Shown: positions 22,586 to 35,056, numbered from the stretch's first letter. The stretch is 64,000 bases of DNA from Henckelia pumila (GCF_033568475.1 NC_133123.1:5456001-5520000); one strand, 5' to 3'. The notes: generated from the letters alone by a model not told the origin. Numbers and translations: made by a program.

Positions 22586-24036
22586 AGAAAATCTTTGAGT
22601 AGTGAGTTATTTTTAGAAGCGTATATTTGATGTAATTAAGACATAATCGTTTCCTTCTTTAGAATATTTTGACATATCTATTTATTCCACTCACCTCCCT
22701 AATTTAATGAAATCAAGGATTTAAGATAAATTAAGACAGTTTTCACTTTTCAATAGCTAGCTAATAGTAATAAAATGTCAACGAGATAAAATATTCGAGC
22801 GCATTCTAATGTTATATATGTAAATGATGTGGAAAATGTAACAAAATGTTAGACGTCGTAAAATTATCGACGTTATAATTAAGTTGTTTATTTACGGCCA
22901 AATCGTAAAAATCAACGAACCATGTGTAAAACTAGAATACAGAAAATCTTGTATATTAGCAGATTATAACTTCCAGAAGATTTCTCGTGCATTTTCAGAA
23001 GAGTTAATCTAATCAACCAGGTCAACTGTTTTTAGTTTAGAGTACCTTTGCTGAAAATTTCTTTATAGAGATAAATATTGATTTGATTAGATCCAACTAT
23101 ATATCAACGAATCTTTTTTTTTTAAATAATAGAATTATAATACCTCACCGGCAACTAGCCGAGCCGGCCAGCCGGCCGGCCGTGCGCGGCGCGCGTGTGT
23201 GTTTGATCCATCGACTAGAGTATTTTGTCACTTTACAAAACTTTTGTTGTCCTAAGGGACAACTATCAACGAATCTTGAATCCAAATAATGTTTTTGAGA
23301 ATAAAGAAAAATTTATTATGACGGTTTGATATCATATTATGGAGTATTAAATGCCTAGTTTTAGTAAGAGACAAATGACACATGAGTTGCATGACATCAA
23401 TTACTATTTCTGTTCAGGCTTGTGTATGCTTCAATTATAATAGTTCAAATTCGAACATTGCAATATCTCTTGATTCGAGAATCAAAAACTACTCTACAAA
23501 ATGCAAAAAAATTTAGTTTGAGAACTATACTGAAATAGTGTTACGCACGTGCTCGAAGTTATATTTGATCATTTGAAGGATATAATGTGCTGAGTTTGGA
23601 CTCATAATTTTTTTTAAAAAATTATTATATATATATATATATTATAAATTATGCTCTCACACAAAATTCATCCACATATAAGAAGGGTTTGAGTTTTTAA
23701 TTTTGAGAGTTTCGATAATACTTTGCCCTTTTTGTTAGTTTGTGGTTGCGTGCGATTACGTGAATTGACTATCAATAGTTTAAGAATTCATAAAATAGAG
23801 AATTACAAAATTTATGAAAATATACAAACACATTCAACAAAACGATCCAAGGTATGGATTACAAGACTCTTATTCAATTTTATTTTATTTTCGAATTTTG
23901 ATATATTGTTTAATCTTATTTTGATTTAATATTTTTGTTCACATTATTTTGGTTTAAGGTAAGATGTTAATATTTGTTGTAATTTCTCATATATTCTGAA
24001 AATTCGAGGATTATAACAGGTCTGAAAATGAATATT
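22586..24036. other. Intergenic, AT-rich, no gene recognised
   Basis: No coding region could be supported. The only compositional oddity is a GC-rich patch at about 23160-23200 built of GCCGGCC and GCGCGC words. A short TA run lies near 23626-23645. Confidence 0.5.
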
Positions 24037-24383
24037 TTTTCTATGATCGTGATTGCGTATCAAATTTTTATTGACTATTCCTGTGACTGTAGCATCAGTT
24101 GAGAAAAGTTTTTTCAAGTTAAAAGTATTGAAATCTTGTTTGAGAACCTCAATGAGTCAAGAAAAACTGAATAATTTGGCGATCCTCCGCATAAAAAAAA
24201 CATATTGGAAGCTATATCTTATGACGACATAATTGATGATTTGGTTTCAAAAAACATAAGAAGAGCAAATTTTAAATAATATTTTTTGTTGATTAAATTA
24301 TTTTAAAAAATTATGTAAACCTTCTTTCATTTGTGTACTTTATTGATTTATGTATTTTGGTTTATTTTAATTACGTTATTCGA

Positions 24384-24436
<53 letters not shown>

Positions 24437-24502
24437 GTTAATACGAAAGATCCCATAGTTTAAACTTTGCCCAGGACCTCATTTTTTTTAGGACCGCCCC
24501 TG
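24037..24502 (+). pseudogene. hAT transposase C-terminal fragment and element end
   Basis: Reading from about 24062, the frame gives the hAT dimerisation signature (LLTIPVTVASVEKSF, then LRTSMSQEKLNNLAIL). A frame change near 24205 leads into DDIIDDLVSKNIRRANFK and a stop at 24277-24279. About 220 bases further the text reads GGACCGCCCCTG, ending at 24502; its complement, CAGGGGCGGTCC, is a known type of plant hAT terminus. Only the C-terminal part of the enzyme is left and I did not find the other terminus. It differs from the transposase at 9901-12099 and resembles the TTF-type zinc-finger hAT group. Confidence 0.75.
24363..24429. repeat. (TA)n microsatellite
   Basis: An uninterrupted TA run from about 24388 to 24427 inside the hAT remnant. 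Confidence 0.9.
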
Positions 24503-25864
24503 TTTACAGGTACTACCCCCATGATAGATCTAAGAATGATCATTTATCAATACTCGCGGGATCCACTAAAAAATAATGAACCTCACATTTATTGATAAAT
24601 AATCAACCGTTGGATGTATATGAAGGCATTGCCTGTATAGGTAGGATCTAACTTACCTGCAAAACACACCTTGAAGAGTTAATTTTTATAAATTTGGGAA
24701 AATTTTATTACAATCATATATTATTTATGTATTTTTCAATTTTATTTTGTAGTTTTAGTATTTTTCATCGAGAGTGCAGATTTGTCACTGCATAAGTCAA
24801 CGTTACATCGACTATAGCCTATAGGTCAGAGACATGCGGAAAAAATGACCAAAATAGCAAAAAACAAAGATAGATGACTAATACTGAAATTTGAAAATAT
24901 AGAGTATCAAAATTACATTTTGCCTAAAAATAGTTTAACTAAATATGTAAGAACGAACATTTGCTGTTTTATCAAATATTATAGTTGGTGAAAACAATGT
25001 AAGTCGATCAAATATTTTAAACCGTACAACGGTTGAAGCACCTTTCATGAATAATTAATGCACCCTAACAATCCCGGTCCTACAAAATCATTTTTGAAAT
25101 TAAGAAAGACAAAAAAAAACCGGTTGGCAGTAGCTTTATTAATGATAATAAATGAGAACATGATATTTAAGTGTGTGTTGTTACGTATATATTCCCATTA
25201 AAATCATTAAAATTGTCAAAAATTGAAAAATATAGATTAATTTTCAATTTTGACAACATAAGGGATAAGATTTGTAATTGAAAAATAAATTTCCTTTTCA
25301 TTAGGGACTGTGTCATCCAAAATTCTCAACTTGAATTATTGTGGCAACAATGATGCCATAAGATTTGCCTAACCGTCATCATAATTAATTATTTCAATTA
25401 TTTGTCAAAACTGAGGATATAAACTACTCCAGTTTCGATCCAGCTAATAATGTCATTAGATTTATTACATCACGCATAGTTAAATACAAAAACTGAAATA
25501 TCTTAACCTAATGTATGAATAAAAAAGGAAGAAATTTCTTCCCTAACTTTAATGAATCAGAATGATTTTTTTCAAAAAAAATTAATTGTTGATTACTGAA
25601 TTAAACTTCGCTTATTCCAATCATAATCAGATCGATCGATCGAGCAATCCATTAATTTGATCATATTTTATTTTAGGGAAAATGATTTTTTAACCGACTC
25701 TGAACATTAAATACTACACATCATGAAAATATATTTAGTCATATTATCTATTACTATATATTAATAAGAATGATGAGCAACCTAGCTACACTAACAGAAT
25801 GAGATATTACTTTTGGTTTCCCTAAAATACTCTTTCTCATATCAAAATAAACATGATTTTGTTA
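24503..25864. other. Intergenic, no gene recognised
   Basis: The first 160 bases contain an imperfect inverted repeat (GATCATTTATCAAT near 24538 against ATTGATAAATAATC near 24590), possibly an old MITE, without clear ends. The remainder is AT-rich with no supported gene. Confidence 0.45.
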
Positions 25865-26217
25865 TCTATATCTATATTATATATAAAAGTTGAATTTTTA
25901 CTATATATAATAAAATCCCGCCAATTTTTTTTTGTTAAAAATGGTAATAATTTCTATTTATATAATTTGCTTAAATTTATACTAAAAATATATAATTTTT
26001 AATTTACTATATATACATAACAAATGTAGTTTGTAAACTAAAAAAAAATTCAAATCAATTTATCGCAAGATTCCGTAGTGTGATTTATTTGTATACATAT
26101 ATAATTCTTTAATATAGAAATAATTTTTTTTAAAGAAATGGTAATAATTTTTATTTAAATAATTTGCTTAAATGTATACTAAAAATATGTAATTTTTAAT
26201 TTAATATATATATATAA

Positions 26218-26356
26218 AGTTATTTTATGGTGCCCAACACTATATGCCCACTTCATGTCCACCATGTACAATAAATGAGTTGACTGGTACAATAGATGAG
26301 TTGACTTGTACATGATGGGCATGAAGTGGGCATATAGTGTTGGAAACCATAAAAAA

Positions 26357-26360
<4 letters not shown>
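26218..26360. mobile_element. TA-flanked palindromic MITE, 143 bp
   Basis: The two arms are inverted copies: CCAACACTATATGCCCACTT near 26234 against AAGTGGGCATATAGTGTTGG near 26324, with outer ends AGTTATTTTATGG and CCATAAAAAAAACT. It lies between TA repeats on both sides. A relative lies at 30775-30895. The loop has a small internal duplication of GTACAATARATGAGTTGACT. Confidence 0.75.
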
Positions 26361-26391
<31 letters not shown>

Positions 26392-26973
26392 ACACATGTA
26401 ATTTGTACACTAAAAAAATTTCAAATCAATCTATGACAAGATTACGTAATGTGATTTATTTGTATACATATTTATATAATTCTTTAATCTTGAAATCAAT
26501 TATAAATTACACTTACAAATATATAATGGTAATAATGGTAACGAGATAATTTGCAAACCAATTTGGCAAGATTCCATAATGTGATTATACATATTTATAT
26601 AATTCTTTAATCTTAAAATAAATTAATCTGAAATAAATTACACTTACATATACATATAATGGTAATAATGGTAACGAGATAATTTGTAAACCAATTTGAC
26701 AAGATTCCGTAACGTGATGTATTTATATACATATATTTATATAATTTCTTAATCTTACATATATATAATTCCGTAATCTTGAAAGATATTACAGTTACTA
26801 TTTTGAAAATTATACCTACTAATTCACAAGCATATATATGTAAATTTGACTTGATAATTTTTTGAGAAATTACATACTATTTGAGTGAAAATTTGCCTTC
26901 CAAAACAACCGACCGTTCCTAAAAATATGTAATAATACCACATCTAATTTTTGGAAAGAAAATACGATAATTA

Positions 26974-28398
26974 AAATGTATCGTGCAAGAATATACAAGG
27001 GAGAAGTAAATGATTTCAATACATTTCATGCCACAAACTTGATATTAAATGGTGAATTCGAGGAAATAAGTGAATTTAAAAAAGGTATTGTCATTCTATT
27101 ATTACTTATTTTTGTTTAAATTAAAATTTTAATAAATTAGTTTTGTTTCTTTACATACTGATTTTTTTTAGGATCATCTCCGCCTCTACTCTAACACAAT
27201 CATTCAGCACCATGTCATTGCCATCTGCCCAAACTATTATGGATGAACTAAGCAATATCTCAAAAGATATTTTCAGGACTATAGAGCAAGTGTCCAAAAA
27301 CGATGAGGTAATAATTAAAATTTAACTTACATTTTGGGTAGATTTAATTAATTTATTTACTTCTACTTTTAACAGGTTGGTAATTTTTGGGTATATGCAA
27401 AAATTATTTTCGTGGAGTCTAATGGGAATTGGTGGTATTTGTCTTGCAAAAAATGTCCTAAAAAAGTCAATGCAGTTGGGGGGAAATTTTATTGTGAAAA
27501 GTGCGACAATTTGGATACTCAAGGAAATATGAGGTTTGCTGCATAACAGTGACAATATTTTTCATAATTTATATTTTATTCTTGACGATTTGTTAAATTT
27601 TTTTTAAACATTTGTTCACTAGGTACAAAATTCAAGTGAGAGTTGTTGACCACATTGGAAATGCAGTTTTCTTACTTTGGGATAGAGAGAGTGCAAAACT
27701 TATTGGAAAAACAGCATTAGAATTGAAAAATGAAATGGAAAATCAGGTTTCCAATTTTTCACTATAAAATTTTTATGGTACAATTTATACTTTTGTTCAT
27801 AGATGTTTCATAAATATTACTTTTGCTTTCAGGGTATCGATGCTCCAGAAATGCCAAAAGATTTTGAATACTTAGTTGATCGAAATATTCTATTCAAAGT
27901 TCAAGTGAAGACCAACAAAATCGTGGATTTAATGAAACATCCACGGTCATGAAATCGGTAACAGACTCTAATATTGTGGATAAATTTTCTGCAGAATTTG
28001 TCGAGAACCAAGTTATTAATATTTTTGCTTTGAAAGTCAATATTTAAAAATTAACATTTTGTCTTCTAAAATTTATCGGATTACTACATGAATTTGATTT
28101 GTTTTCGAAATTGAAAAGGACAGACACCGGAGAATTGGAGGTGATTTTCAACAATTTTTTACAACATCTAGGTGAATTTGCTAAATTATTAAATTTTAAT
28201 TTTTTTAAACAGGTTCTTTTCTCGAAAGATGAAGTTTACACTCCCTTGAAATCAACAGGAAAAACAATGATTTCACAAGATAGATTGAGGGATTCTACTT
28301 CAAAAAGAAAACTGATGGACGAGTTCTCATCTACAACAGAAAAAAAATTAAAAGTTACCGTCAAACAAGAAATGATTGAATCATATTTGTTTTTATAG
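26974..28398 (+). pseudogene. RPA70-like (replication protein A large subunit) fragment, broken
   Basis: RPA70 binds single-stranded DNA through OB folds. Exon-like blocks with plausible GT-AG limits occur at about 26974-27085 (ARIYKGEVNDF, end of an OB fold), 27168-27307, 27376-27533 (with a zinc motif CKKC...CEKC at about 27442-27512), 27623-27746 (YKIQVRVVDHIGNAVFLLWD), 27833-28020 and 28214-28398. Together they match the C-terminal DNA-binding domain of RPA70 and its Lys-rich tail (KKLKVTVKQE). The N-terminal OB folds are missing. In the 27833 block the frame stops at 27949-27951, while the next frame continues with family-like sequence, so a one-base shift near 27922 breaks the gene. It lies inside the putative Helitron, fitting the RPA-like genes carried by plant Helitrons. 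Confidence 0.72.
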
Positions 28399-30121
28399 TA
28401 AGTGTTTAAATTTAATTATATTATATGTCATGTTCGGAGTTTGAAGCGTTGATGAATTACAATATATATGATGAATTCCAAAACTATTCAAAACCAAATC
28501 TCAAATCTAATCTCATATATCATCAAACCAAGTAGCACATACTCATTTTTCATAAAATTAGTAAAGCTCGACCTTTAGTCTGCGGCAACAATGAGAAAGC
28601 AAATATTATAAGACTTCAAAGAGAGAAAGATTGCCGAATTTAAAGGCTCCAAACAACAATGAAGCGACTGACAGAATCTACAGTTATAGGCCCTAAGAGA
28701 CAGAAAAGTAACAATCAAACACTTAATTCTTCAACTCATTATTCATATTTAATAACTTTTGGGATTGATTTTTGTAGTTATGCATACCTTATTTGATACA
28801 AATCATTTGAACCATCGTCACAATTTTATTTACACTGCATGCTGTGATTTATCTTCTTTCGTTAGATGCATCTGAAATATATAGATGTATAAACATTAGC
28901 TTAAAATTATTTGTAGATGCTTCTCAAGAAATTCGAAAAAAAAATGTATGATCTACTATAGTCTGCTTAAATTTTGAGAATAAATAAATAATACTTCTTA
29001 CTACATGTGCAGATAATTATATTAATTAATCTAAGTTAAACTTGGAACAACGAAACTTAATATTATACATGTTTATGAAATCCATAATAATGTGAAATGC
29101 TGGAAAACATTATAGATCTGACCAAGAAAGACATTATATAAAAAAATATATTTCTTATATCAACTATATGTTCATGATGAAATATTTCAAAATTTCGAAA
29201 TAAATAGAAAAAAAGAACAGATCTGGACGAGATATTTTATCTCTAAATTCGTAACAAAAAAGAAAAGATATATCCAGTAGAACATAAAACATATTTCTGA
29301 TTTATTATTTCATGTAGATCTGCTATATTTTATCTCGAAAATTCAAAAGAAAAAAAAAAGAACAGATGTATCCATTATGACGGAATCCCGTGTTTAGTCA
29401 TGGTCAGTTGTATGTTGCTTTGTGCAGGGTTATCAATCCTAAGGGTCTCAAAATCTTGATCTGTGATAGCAAAACCAAACAGAAAAAATCAACAACAAAC
29501 GTTGTTTTTAAGGAAGTTTTCCACAATTTATAAGATGATTTTGTTTGTTTTTCAATTGTATGATATATAATCCATTTAGCTAATTTGAATTTCAAGTATT
29601 TGTTCAAATGTTAATTCATACAATTTTTAATAATTAATTGTATAAATAACATCACTTACAACATACACGACATATGTTTTTATTTAAAGATTGTCTTTTA
29701 TAGTTTTAAAAAAAAATTCACGTTATTCTTATTAGTCATTGTAAAATTAAAATTGTTTATATTTTAATTTCATAGTCAAAATTTTTCTCACCATGCATCC
29801 ACCAATTTAATCATACTAAACTCGAGATATAATCCGTACATCGCACGGGTGGAATACTAGTATTAATAAATGGATCACATGCATTCGTGTGCAACGATTA
29901 GCTAGTTTATAATAAATTTTGCAATTACTTTATCTATCAATATTAAAAAGATTTAATTGTATATTGGAGAAATACTCTGTTTTCTATGTCAATTTACTAT
30001 TTTTTGGAACATAAAACTCCTACTAGAGCGTCTTATGGAATAGTTTTATAATACGGATATTTGATTTAATATGACTCATGAAAAAATATTAATTTTTACG
30101 ATTTAATTTTTTTAATATACA

Positions 30122-30234
30122 GAGCTTGTCTAGTGTGGTTTACCTGGCTAACGTAGTTTGCAGGCTATTGCGTTAGTTCGGAGATTTACCCAGCACCGAA
30201 GGTAGCGGCTGCGGGTTCCCACGTCACCAAAAAA
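30122..30234 (+). mobile_element. SINE-like fragment (possibly Au family)
   Basis: A GC-richer island reading GGTTTACCTGGCTAACG, TTTGCAGGCTATTGCGTTAG, GGAGATTTACCCAGCACCGA and GTAGCGGCTGCGGGTTCCC, then an A-rich tail. From memory these words match the body of a widespread plant SINE of the Au type; I could not verify it by search and saw no clear target duplication. Confidence 0.5.
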
Positions 30235-30722
30235 AAGAAATCTATTGGATTTAAAAACTATATCAATTTAATATTATATCTATTGTAGGGATAAGATACA
30301 ATTAATGTGTGTGCGCCCTACATGAATTATCAATTTTTTTTATATTTTACAATTTATAATAAATATATTTTTTGAGATAATAATAAATATTTCGAAACAA
30401 GCTAAAAATAAAATTATTTATACTCTGTACTTATAATAGCAATACGATTTGAAGTAGCATTTCCACGATAATTAAATTTTCGAAATTGCAATTTATTGTG
30501 AAATATAAATGAATTTTTTGACATTTCAAAACAATTAATACGAAAAAAATAATTTTTTCCATTAACCAAAAAGTATTGATACTATATGTCTATCTCACTG
30601 CAATTTTAGTCATATATATGTGGGCAATTTTCAATTTTAATCCTATATTTTTCAATTTGTAACAATTTTAAACAACCAAAATTACATATCCGAAATCAAT
30701 TTTAATACTTCAAACCATTACA

Positions 30723-30727
<5 letters not shown>

Positions 30728-30772
<45 letters not shown>
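30728..30772. repeat. (TA)n microsatellite
   Basis: About 22 TA units immediately before a palindromic element. Confidence 0.92.
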
Positions 30773-30774
<2 letters not shown>

Positions 30775-30776
<2 letters not shown>

Positions 30777-30895
30777 TTATATTATGCTGCCCAACAACTA
30801 TGTTCAACTCCATGCCCACCATGTACAATAAGTAAGTTGACTTGTACATGGTGGGCACGAAGTTGTGCATAATTGTTGGGCAGCATAAAAAAGCT
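30775..30895. mobile_element. TA-flanked palindromic MITE, 121 bp, relative of 26218-26360
   Basis: Outer arms contain GCTGCCCAACAACTATG and, inverted, CATAATTGTTGGGCAGC; inner arms contain CATGCCCACCATGTACAA and TTGTACATGGTGGGCACG. Ends are AGTTATATTATG and CATAAAAAAGCT, with TA repeats on both sides. The layout and several words are shared with 26218-26360. Confidence 0.75.
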
Positions 30896-30906
30896 ATATA
30901 TATAAA

Positions 30907-31060
30907 AGTTTTGATTTAACGCACTCTGGTGTGCAAGATTTTCTTAAGAGATCACTAAAATCCACTAACATGTTTTGTGATTTTTTTAAAACCATTAAAA
31001 CATGTGTTTTAGTGGTCGCTCACTATAATTCTGCACACTAGAATGTGTATGATCAAAACT
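30907..31060. mobile_element. Second type of TA-flanked palindromic element, 154 bp
   Basis: The left end AGTTTTGATTTAACGCACTC and the right end (other strand) AGTTTTGATCATACACATTC are imperfect inverted repeats, continued by GTGTGCA in both arms and by CACTAAAA near the loop. Flanks are TA-rich. It differs from the two preceding palindromes in sequence. Confidence 0.65.
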
Positions 31061-31330
31061 ATATAATATAGATATACGTATATTATGAGTATTTATGTAT
31101 TTGTTGCAGACATGGATTCATATACTGCAACGTCCATGCATGCATCCACAGAACTTTTGTCACTTTTTCCAAAACCGATAGATAAAATTTTGAACCTTGA
31201 TCGAGGCAAATGACAATGTACAAGATTTGATGTGTAGAGTACTTGTCCATGGATCAGCTAAGGTAAATTTCATGGGAAAGCGTGGTCTCCATCAATGCGC
31301 ATTTAATTCACCACCAAACTTCACCAATCT

Positions 31331-31339
31331 GCATTTATA
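31331..31339 (+). promoter_or_regulatory. Possible TATA box of the CASPL gene
   Basis: GCATTTATAAG lies about 85 bases before the start codon. It fits a plant TATA box, but it is the only support. Confidence 0.35.
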
Positions 31340-31419
31340 AGTGGTTGCAATTGCATCACCCCCCCAACAGCAACTTCGCTTTTGTTAAAAAGAGGCCCAT
31401 TTCTCGAATTATAATTATT

Positions 31420-32938
31420 ATGAGTAAAGATATTGCGATTCCAGTAGGTTCTTCCCGTTCAGAAATGGGTGCGAATGAGGTTGATGGGAGCGGCGGAGGC
31501 TCCGCCATGCGCACGGCGGAGACGCTGCTAAGGATTCTTCCGATGGGCCTTTGCGTGGTGGCGCTAGTTGTCATGCTTAAGAACTCTCAGAGCAACGAGT
31601 ATGGCTCCTTGACTTATTCCGATCTCGGAGCCTTCAGGTAATTTCTTGAAATTTTTGAATTATATAGGGACTTTTTGGGTGTGCAATATGTAAAATCAAT
31701 CGTTTGTTTAATTATTTATTTATTAATCTTTTGTAGATATTTGGTGCATGCGAGTGGCATTTGTGCCGGCTATTCCCTTCTGTCGGCTATTGCGGCGGCG
31801 GTGCCCCGTCCGGCCAACTTGTCCATGGCGTGGGCTTTCTTTATCCTCGACCAGGTTTGTCTGCTATATATGCATTGGATCCATTTAATTTCGAGTAGAG
31901 AAAAAGTATAAGTGATTGCGGGTTTTTTTCTTAATACATTTGTACATTTTGTTAAAATCCGTAATTTAGAGATTGCAAACACCGGCATTTAGTTATAATC
32001 AATAGATAAGGCCAAGTTGGTAATCTATTAGTAGTTTAAATCACATTGAATGTTTTAAATTTAACCCAACTTATGATAACTCTCTAGCTAGATCAATCAA
32101 AATCTTGATTTAAGGATTCATTTTGTTCCTAGATATCTATATTATCTAATTGTAACTAGGATTGTTTTTCAATTAGATTAGTACCAAGATACCATTTGTA
32201 AAATCCCATATAAAGAACGTTTTTAGTCCATTTGAATCAAAATTTGTTTGATTTCAATTTTCATCGACCGGGCATACTGATAATTTCATGGTATCTTAGG
32301 ATTTGTTTGAATAGAAGGATTTGAAGCTGCGGTCTATTTTGGGTGGATTTCAAATTCATTTCTTGCTAATGATTTCAAATTCATTTCTTGCTAATCTATG
32401 TAGATGAAGTATTGGTAGCTCCGAAGAATTTGAAGTAGATCTTCAAATCATATTCTTCCTTCCTTCCAAATCAAATCATCACAACCTAATGTAATTTCAG
32501 AGGATGCTTTACGTATAGAATTTTTAAGTTATTTTATTTGGAAAAAAAAAAAAAAAAATTGATCGTAGACACAAATTTGTACGAGGTTATGATATAGTAG
32601 TCTCATTTTCATAGAAGAAATTATTGAGAAAGAAAATGTTATTGGCTTGATCTTGCTTATTGCAGCTGCTCACTTACATCATCCTTGCGGCGGGAGCCAT
32701 ATCTACCGAAGTGGTTTACTTAGCATACAAAGGCGATGTAACCATAACATGGAGTGAAACTTGCAGCTCGTTCGGCGGTTTCTGCCGCAAGGCCACTGCG
32801 TCCGTAGCCATCACGTTCATCGTCACCCTGTGTTATGCTGGCCTCTCACTCATCTCCTCCTACAGGCTTTTCAGCAAATTCGAAGCTCCTGTTGCATACA
32901 CTAATAAAGGGATCGAAATCGCCACATTTCAGACTTGA
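31420..32938 (+). CDS. CASPL2A: CASP-like four-helix membrane protein (CASPL2A type), 3 exons
   Basis: Exons 31420-31637, 31737-31854 and 32666-32938 join through GT-AG introns into 202 residues with a stop at 32936-32938. The N-terminal tail is Ser/Gly-rich. Four membrane segments are visible: about residues 33-52 ([15 protein letters not shown]), 73-96 ([19 protein letters not shown]), 113-134 ([19 protein letters not shown]) and 158-182 ([19 protein letters not shown]). The motif [13 protein letters not shown] and the loop with [13 protein letters not shown] are hallmarks of the CASPL2 group. CASP-family proteins form plasma-membrane scaffolds; founding members organise the Casparian strip, while the exact role of CASPL2A proteins is less clear. 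The ATG at 31420 gives a family-like length. It points tail-to-tail toward the P450 gene at 33347-35056. Confidence 0.93.
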
Positions 32939-33346
32939 TTTTACCCATGATTCGGACTGAATCTGACAAGTTAGCCATGTAAAATTAATACTGAAATGTT
33001 TGCCACGAATAATTTTAAGGTAGAAATAGCTGTTGTGTGCTTATTTTGGTGCTTATTTTTCTTGACTAGTTTCTACAATCTTGTTCTTCTCTATATAATC
33101 CTGAATTCTGGTACATTTTGCGCATGAATTCTATATTAAGGTAAGGGAAATTTTGGGTCTCATTTGCGAGTCCTGAGATTGAGATAAAAAGTAGGAAGAA
33201 ACAGAGAGGAATAGTTGACAGAACTGAGCATTAATCATAGATCATTCAGAAAATTACAATGATTCATATTTATTGCAACGCTAATGATATTTTATCACAC
33301 AGTTTATATTACAATGAAAACCACAACCATGCATTTTTGTGTCTCA
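32939..33346. other. Convergent 3' flanks of CASPL and P450 genes
   Basis: No gene. The part from about 33205 to 33346 recurs, with changes, just downstream of the second P450 (about 43415-43557), so it belongs to the duplicated P450 unit. Confidence 0.65.
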
Positions 33347-35056
33347 CTAATTATTATATTCGTAGCGTTTGGCCAAAAGGCAAAGATCATTTTTCTTGTG
33401 ACTTGTAATTCCAGGAGACATTTCCATGTCAATGTCTTCTTTCTTCATTCCACTGGGAAGCTCCCAGTCAAAGGAGTAGAGAAGATTGGCGAGTGCGAGC
33501 TCCACAGTCGCGATGCCAAAATTGATTCCAGGGCATCCTCTTCTCCCCGATCCAAATGGGAGCAGCCCGAAATCATGACCCCTATAGTCGATAGTGCTAT
33601 TCAAGAAACGATCAGGTGAAAATTCAGTAGGATTCTCCCAATATTCCGGATCTAAACCGATTGCGTGAACGTTCACATATACCATGGTTTTCTCCGGGAT
33701 TTCGTACCCATCTACAGTGCACTTTTGTATAGTTTCTCTGGGAACCGAGAGTGGAGTCGGAGGGAACAATCTTAGTGCTTCTTTGATGATTGCTTTTAGA
33801 TAGGTAAGATTTGGGATATCATCTTCATCTACGGTACCTTTGTTTCCCAACGCATTTCGAACTTCTTCTTGTGCTTTCTTCATTACTTCGGGTTTCTTGA
33901 TGAGAGCCGTCATGACCCAAACTATTAAGGATGCACTTGTATCGGTCCCAGCGATGAATACATTCTATAATAAAATTTTAACACTCATAACAAAAAAGTA
34001 AAAAATCTTGGAGAAATAAAAACATACAAATATTGCATTTACATCAATTATTTTATTTCATCCAATGAAAAATTAAAAGTTATGTTTGGAATATAATTAT
34101 TAAAATGGTTGTTCAAAAGTAAACGGGGAGTTGGTGCATACCATGAGAATTCCCTTGACATTTTCCCATTCAACTGGAACTGGAGAGGCTTGCTGTTTGT
34201 GTTTCAACTGAATCAGCAAATCAAGAATGTCTCCCCTCATGGATTCGGGTCGATTCGGATCGAGATGATCGTCTATAGTTTCCTGATAAATATTATCCAG
34301 ATCCCTACAGTTGTTGTCAAGTCTAGATTTCATCCCAGTCAAATTATCAATCCAACCCAATGAAGGGAAATAATCACCAAAAAAGAAGGCCACACCCAGT
34401 TCTTGAGCTTCTTTAAGACATTTGTCGAACCTCCTTTTACCCATTTCATCGTACTTCTTCCCGAATCCAGCCCGACTAATGATCCTGTTTGTTAAAAAGA
34501 AGGCAGCACGGCTCAAGTTTATCACCTGGGACGAACCCGATTTCTCGTTCATCTCTTGGATCATGGTAGAAACTTCATCTTTCCGAATGGGCCGGAACGA
34601 AACCACCTGCTTGACGCTAAACAGATGCATGAGGCTCAGTTTCCTCATCTCCCTCCAAGTTTCGTTGTAACTGGACAGGGTAATATCCCTGCCATCGTAA
34701 GAATATTTTTGGAAGCTAATTAGTGAAGGCCTGCCAGAGAATGCTAAGTCATTATTCTTCAAGGCCAATTTCGCTACTCTGGCTGAAGAAATCACGATCG
34801 CAGGTCGGCAACCGAACTTCAACCGCATGAGCGGCCCATACTTCTTGGAGAGTCTGTAGAGCCAGAGGTGGGGTTGCGTGGGTTCGAATTCATGCAGGTT
34901 CCCGATCAACGGGAGCCCTTTCGGACCCGGCGGGAGCCGGAGCCGAGCAGTAGTATTACTCCTGTTGTTGTTGGATTGTTTTGTTCTAAAGAGATTGAAA
35001 AGGAATATGATCGAGAAAGATAGTGCTAGGAGTAGGAAATACATGGTATTGAACAT
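33347..35056 (-). CDS. Cytochrome P450, CYP71 clan (CYP71/CYP83-like), copy 1
   Basis: Exon 1 is 35056-34142 (305 codons) and exon 2 is 33964-33347, joined in phase 0 by a GT-AG intron of 177 bases. The 510-residue product has normal P450 length. Visible features are an N-terminal membrane anchor (residues 5-23), the hinge PPGPKGLP (42-49), the I-helix AGTDTS (310-315) at the start of exon 2, the K-helix EALR (367-370), FSPDRF, and the haem-binding FGSGRRGCPG with Cys449. The single intron position is the usual one for A-type P450s. Such enzymes are ER-anchored monooxygenases of specialised metabolism; the substrate cannot be told. A close paralogue lies at 43558-45196 and a broken piece at 39416-39627. 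Confidence 0.94.

Larger units (their letters stand above)
25865..29860 (+). mobile_element. Putative non-autonomous Helitron, about 4.0 kb
   Basis: The left end reads A|TCTATATCTATATTATATAT and resembles the TC-initiated 5' ends of plant Helitrons. The right end has a short GC hairpin, CCGTacatcgcACGG (about 29834-29848), followed by ATACTAG with a host T at 29861. This matches the Helitron rules of a 5' TC, a 3' hairpin plus CTRR, and insertion between A and T without target duplication. An RPA70-like broken gene, a kind often carried by plant Helitrons, lies inside. No Rep/helicase frame was seen. A TA-flanked palindromic element (26218-26360) is inserted in it. The exact left base could also be 25871. 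Confidence 0.6.
29861..30774. other. Intergenic AT-rich region
   Basis: No gene. It contains a SINE-like fragment at 30122-30234 and a long TA microsatellite at about 30728-30772. Confidence 0.55.

Noticed and set aside
23157-23205. The GC-rich GCCGGCC / GCGCGC patch as a regulatory island
   Set aside because: It is short, isolated and has no gene close to it in a sensible position; probably a local low-complexity stretch.
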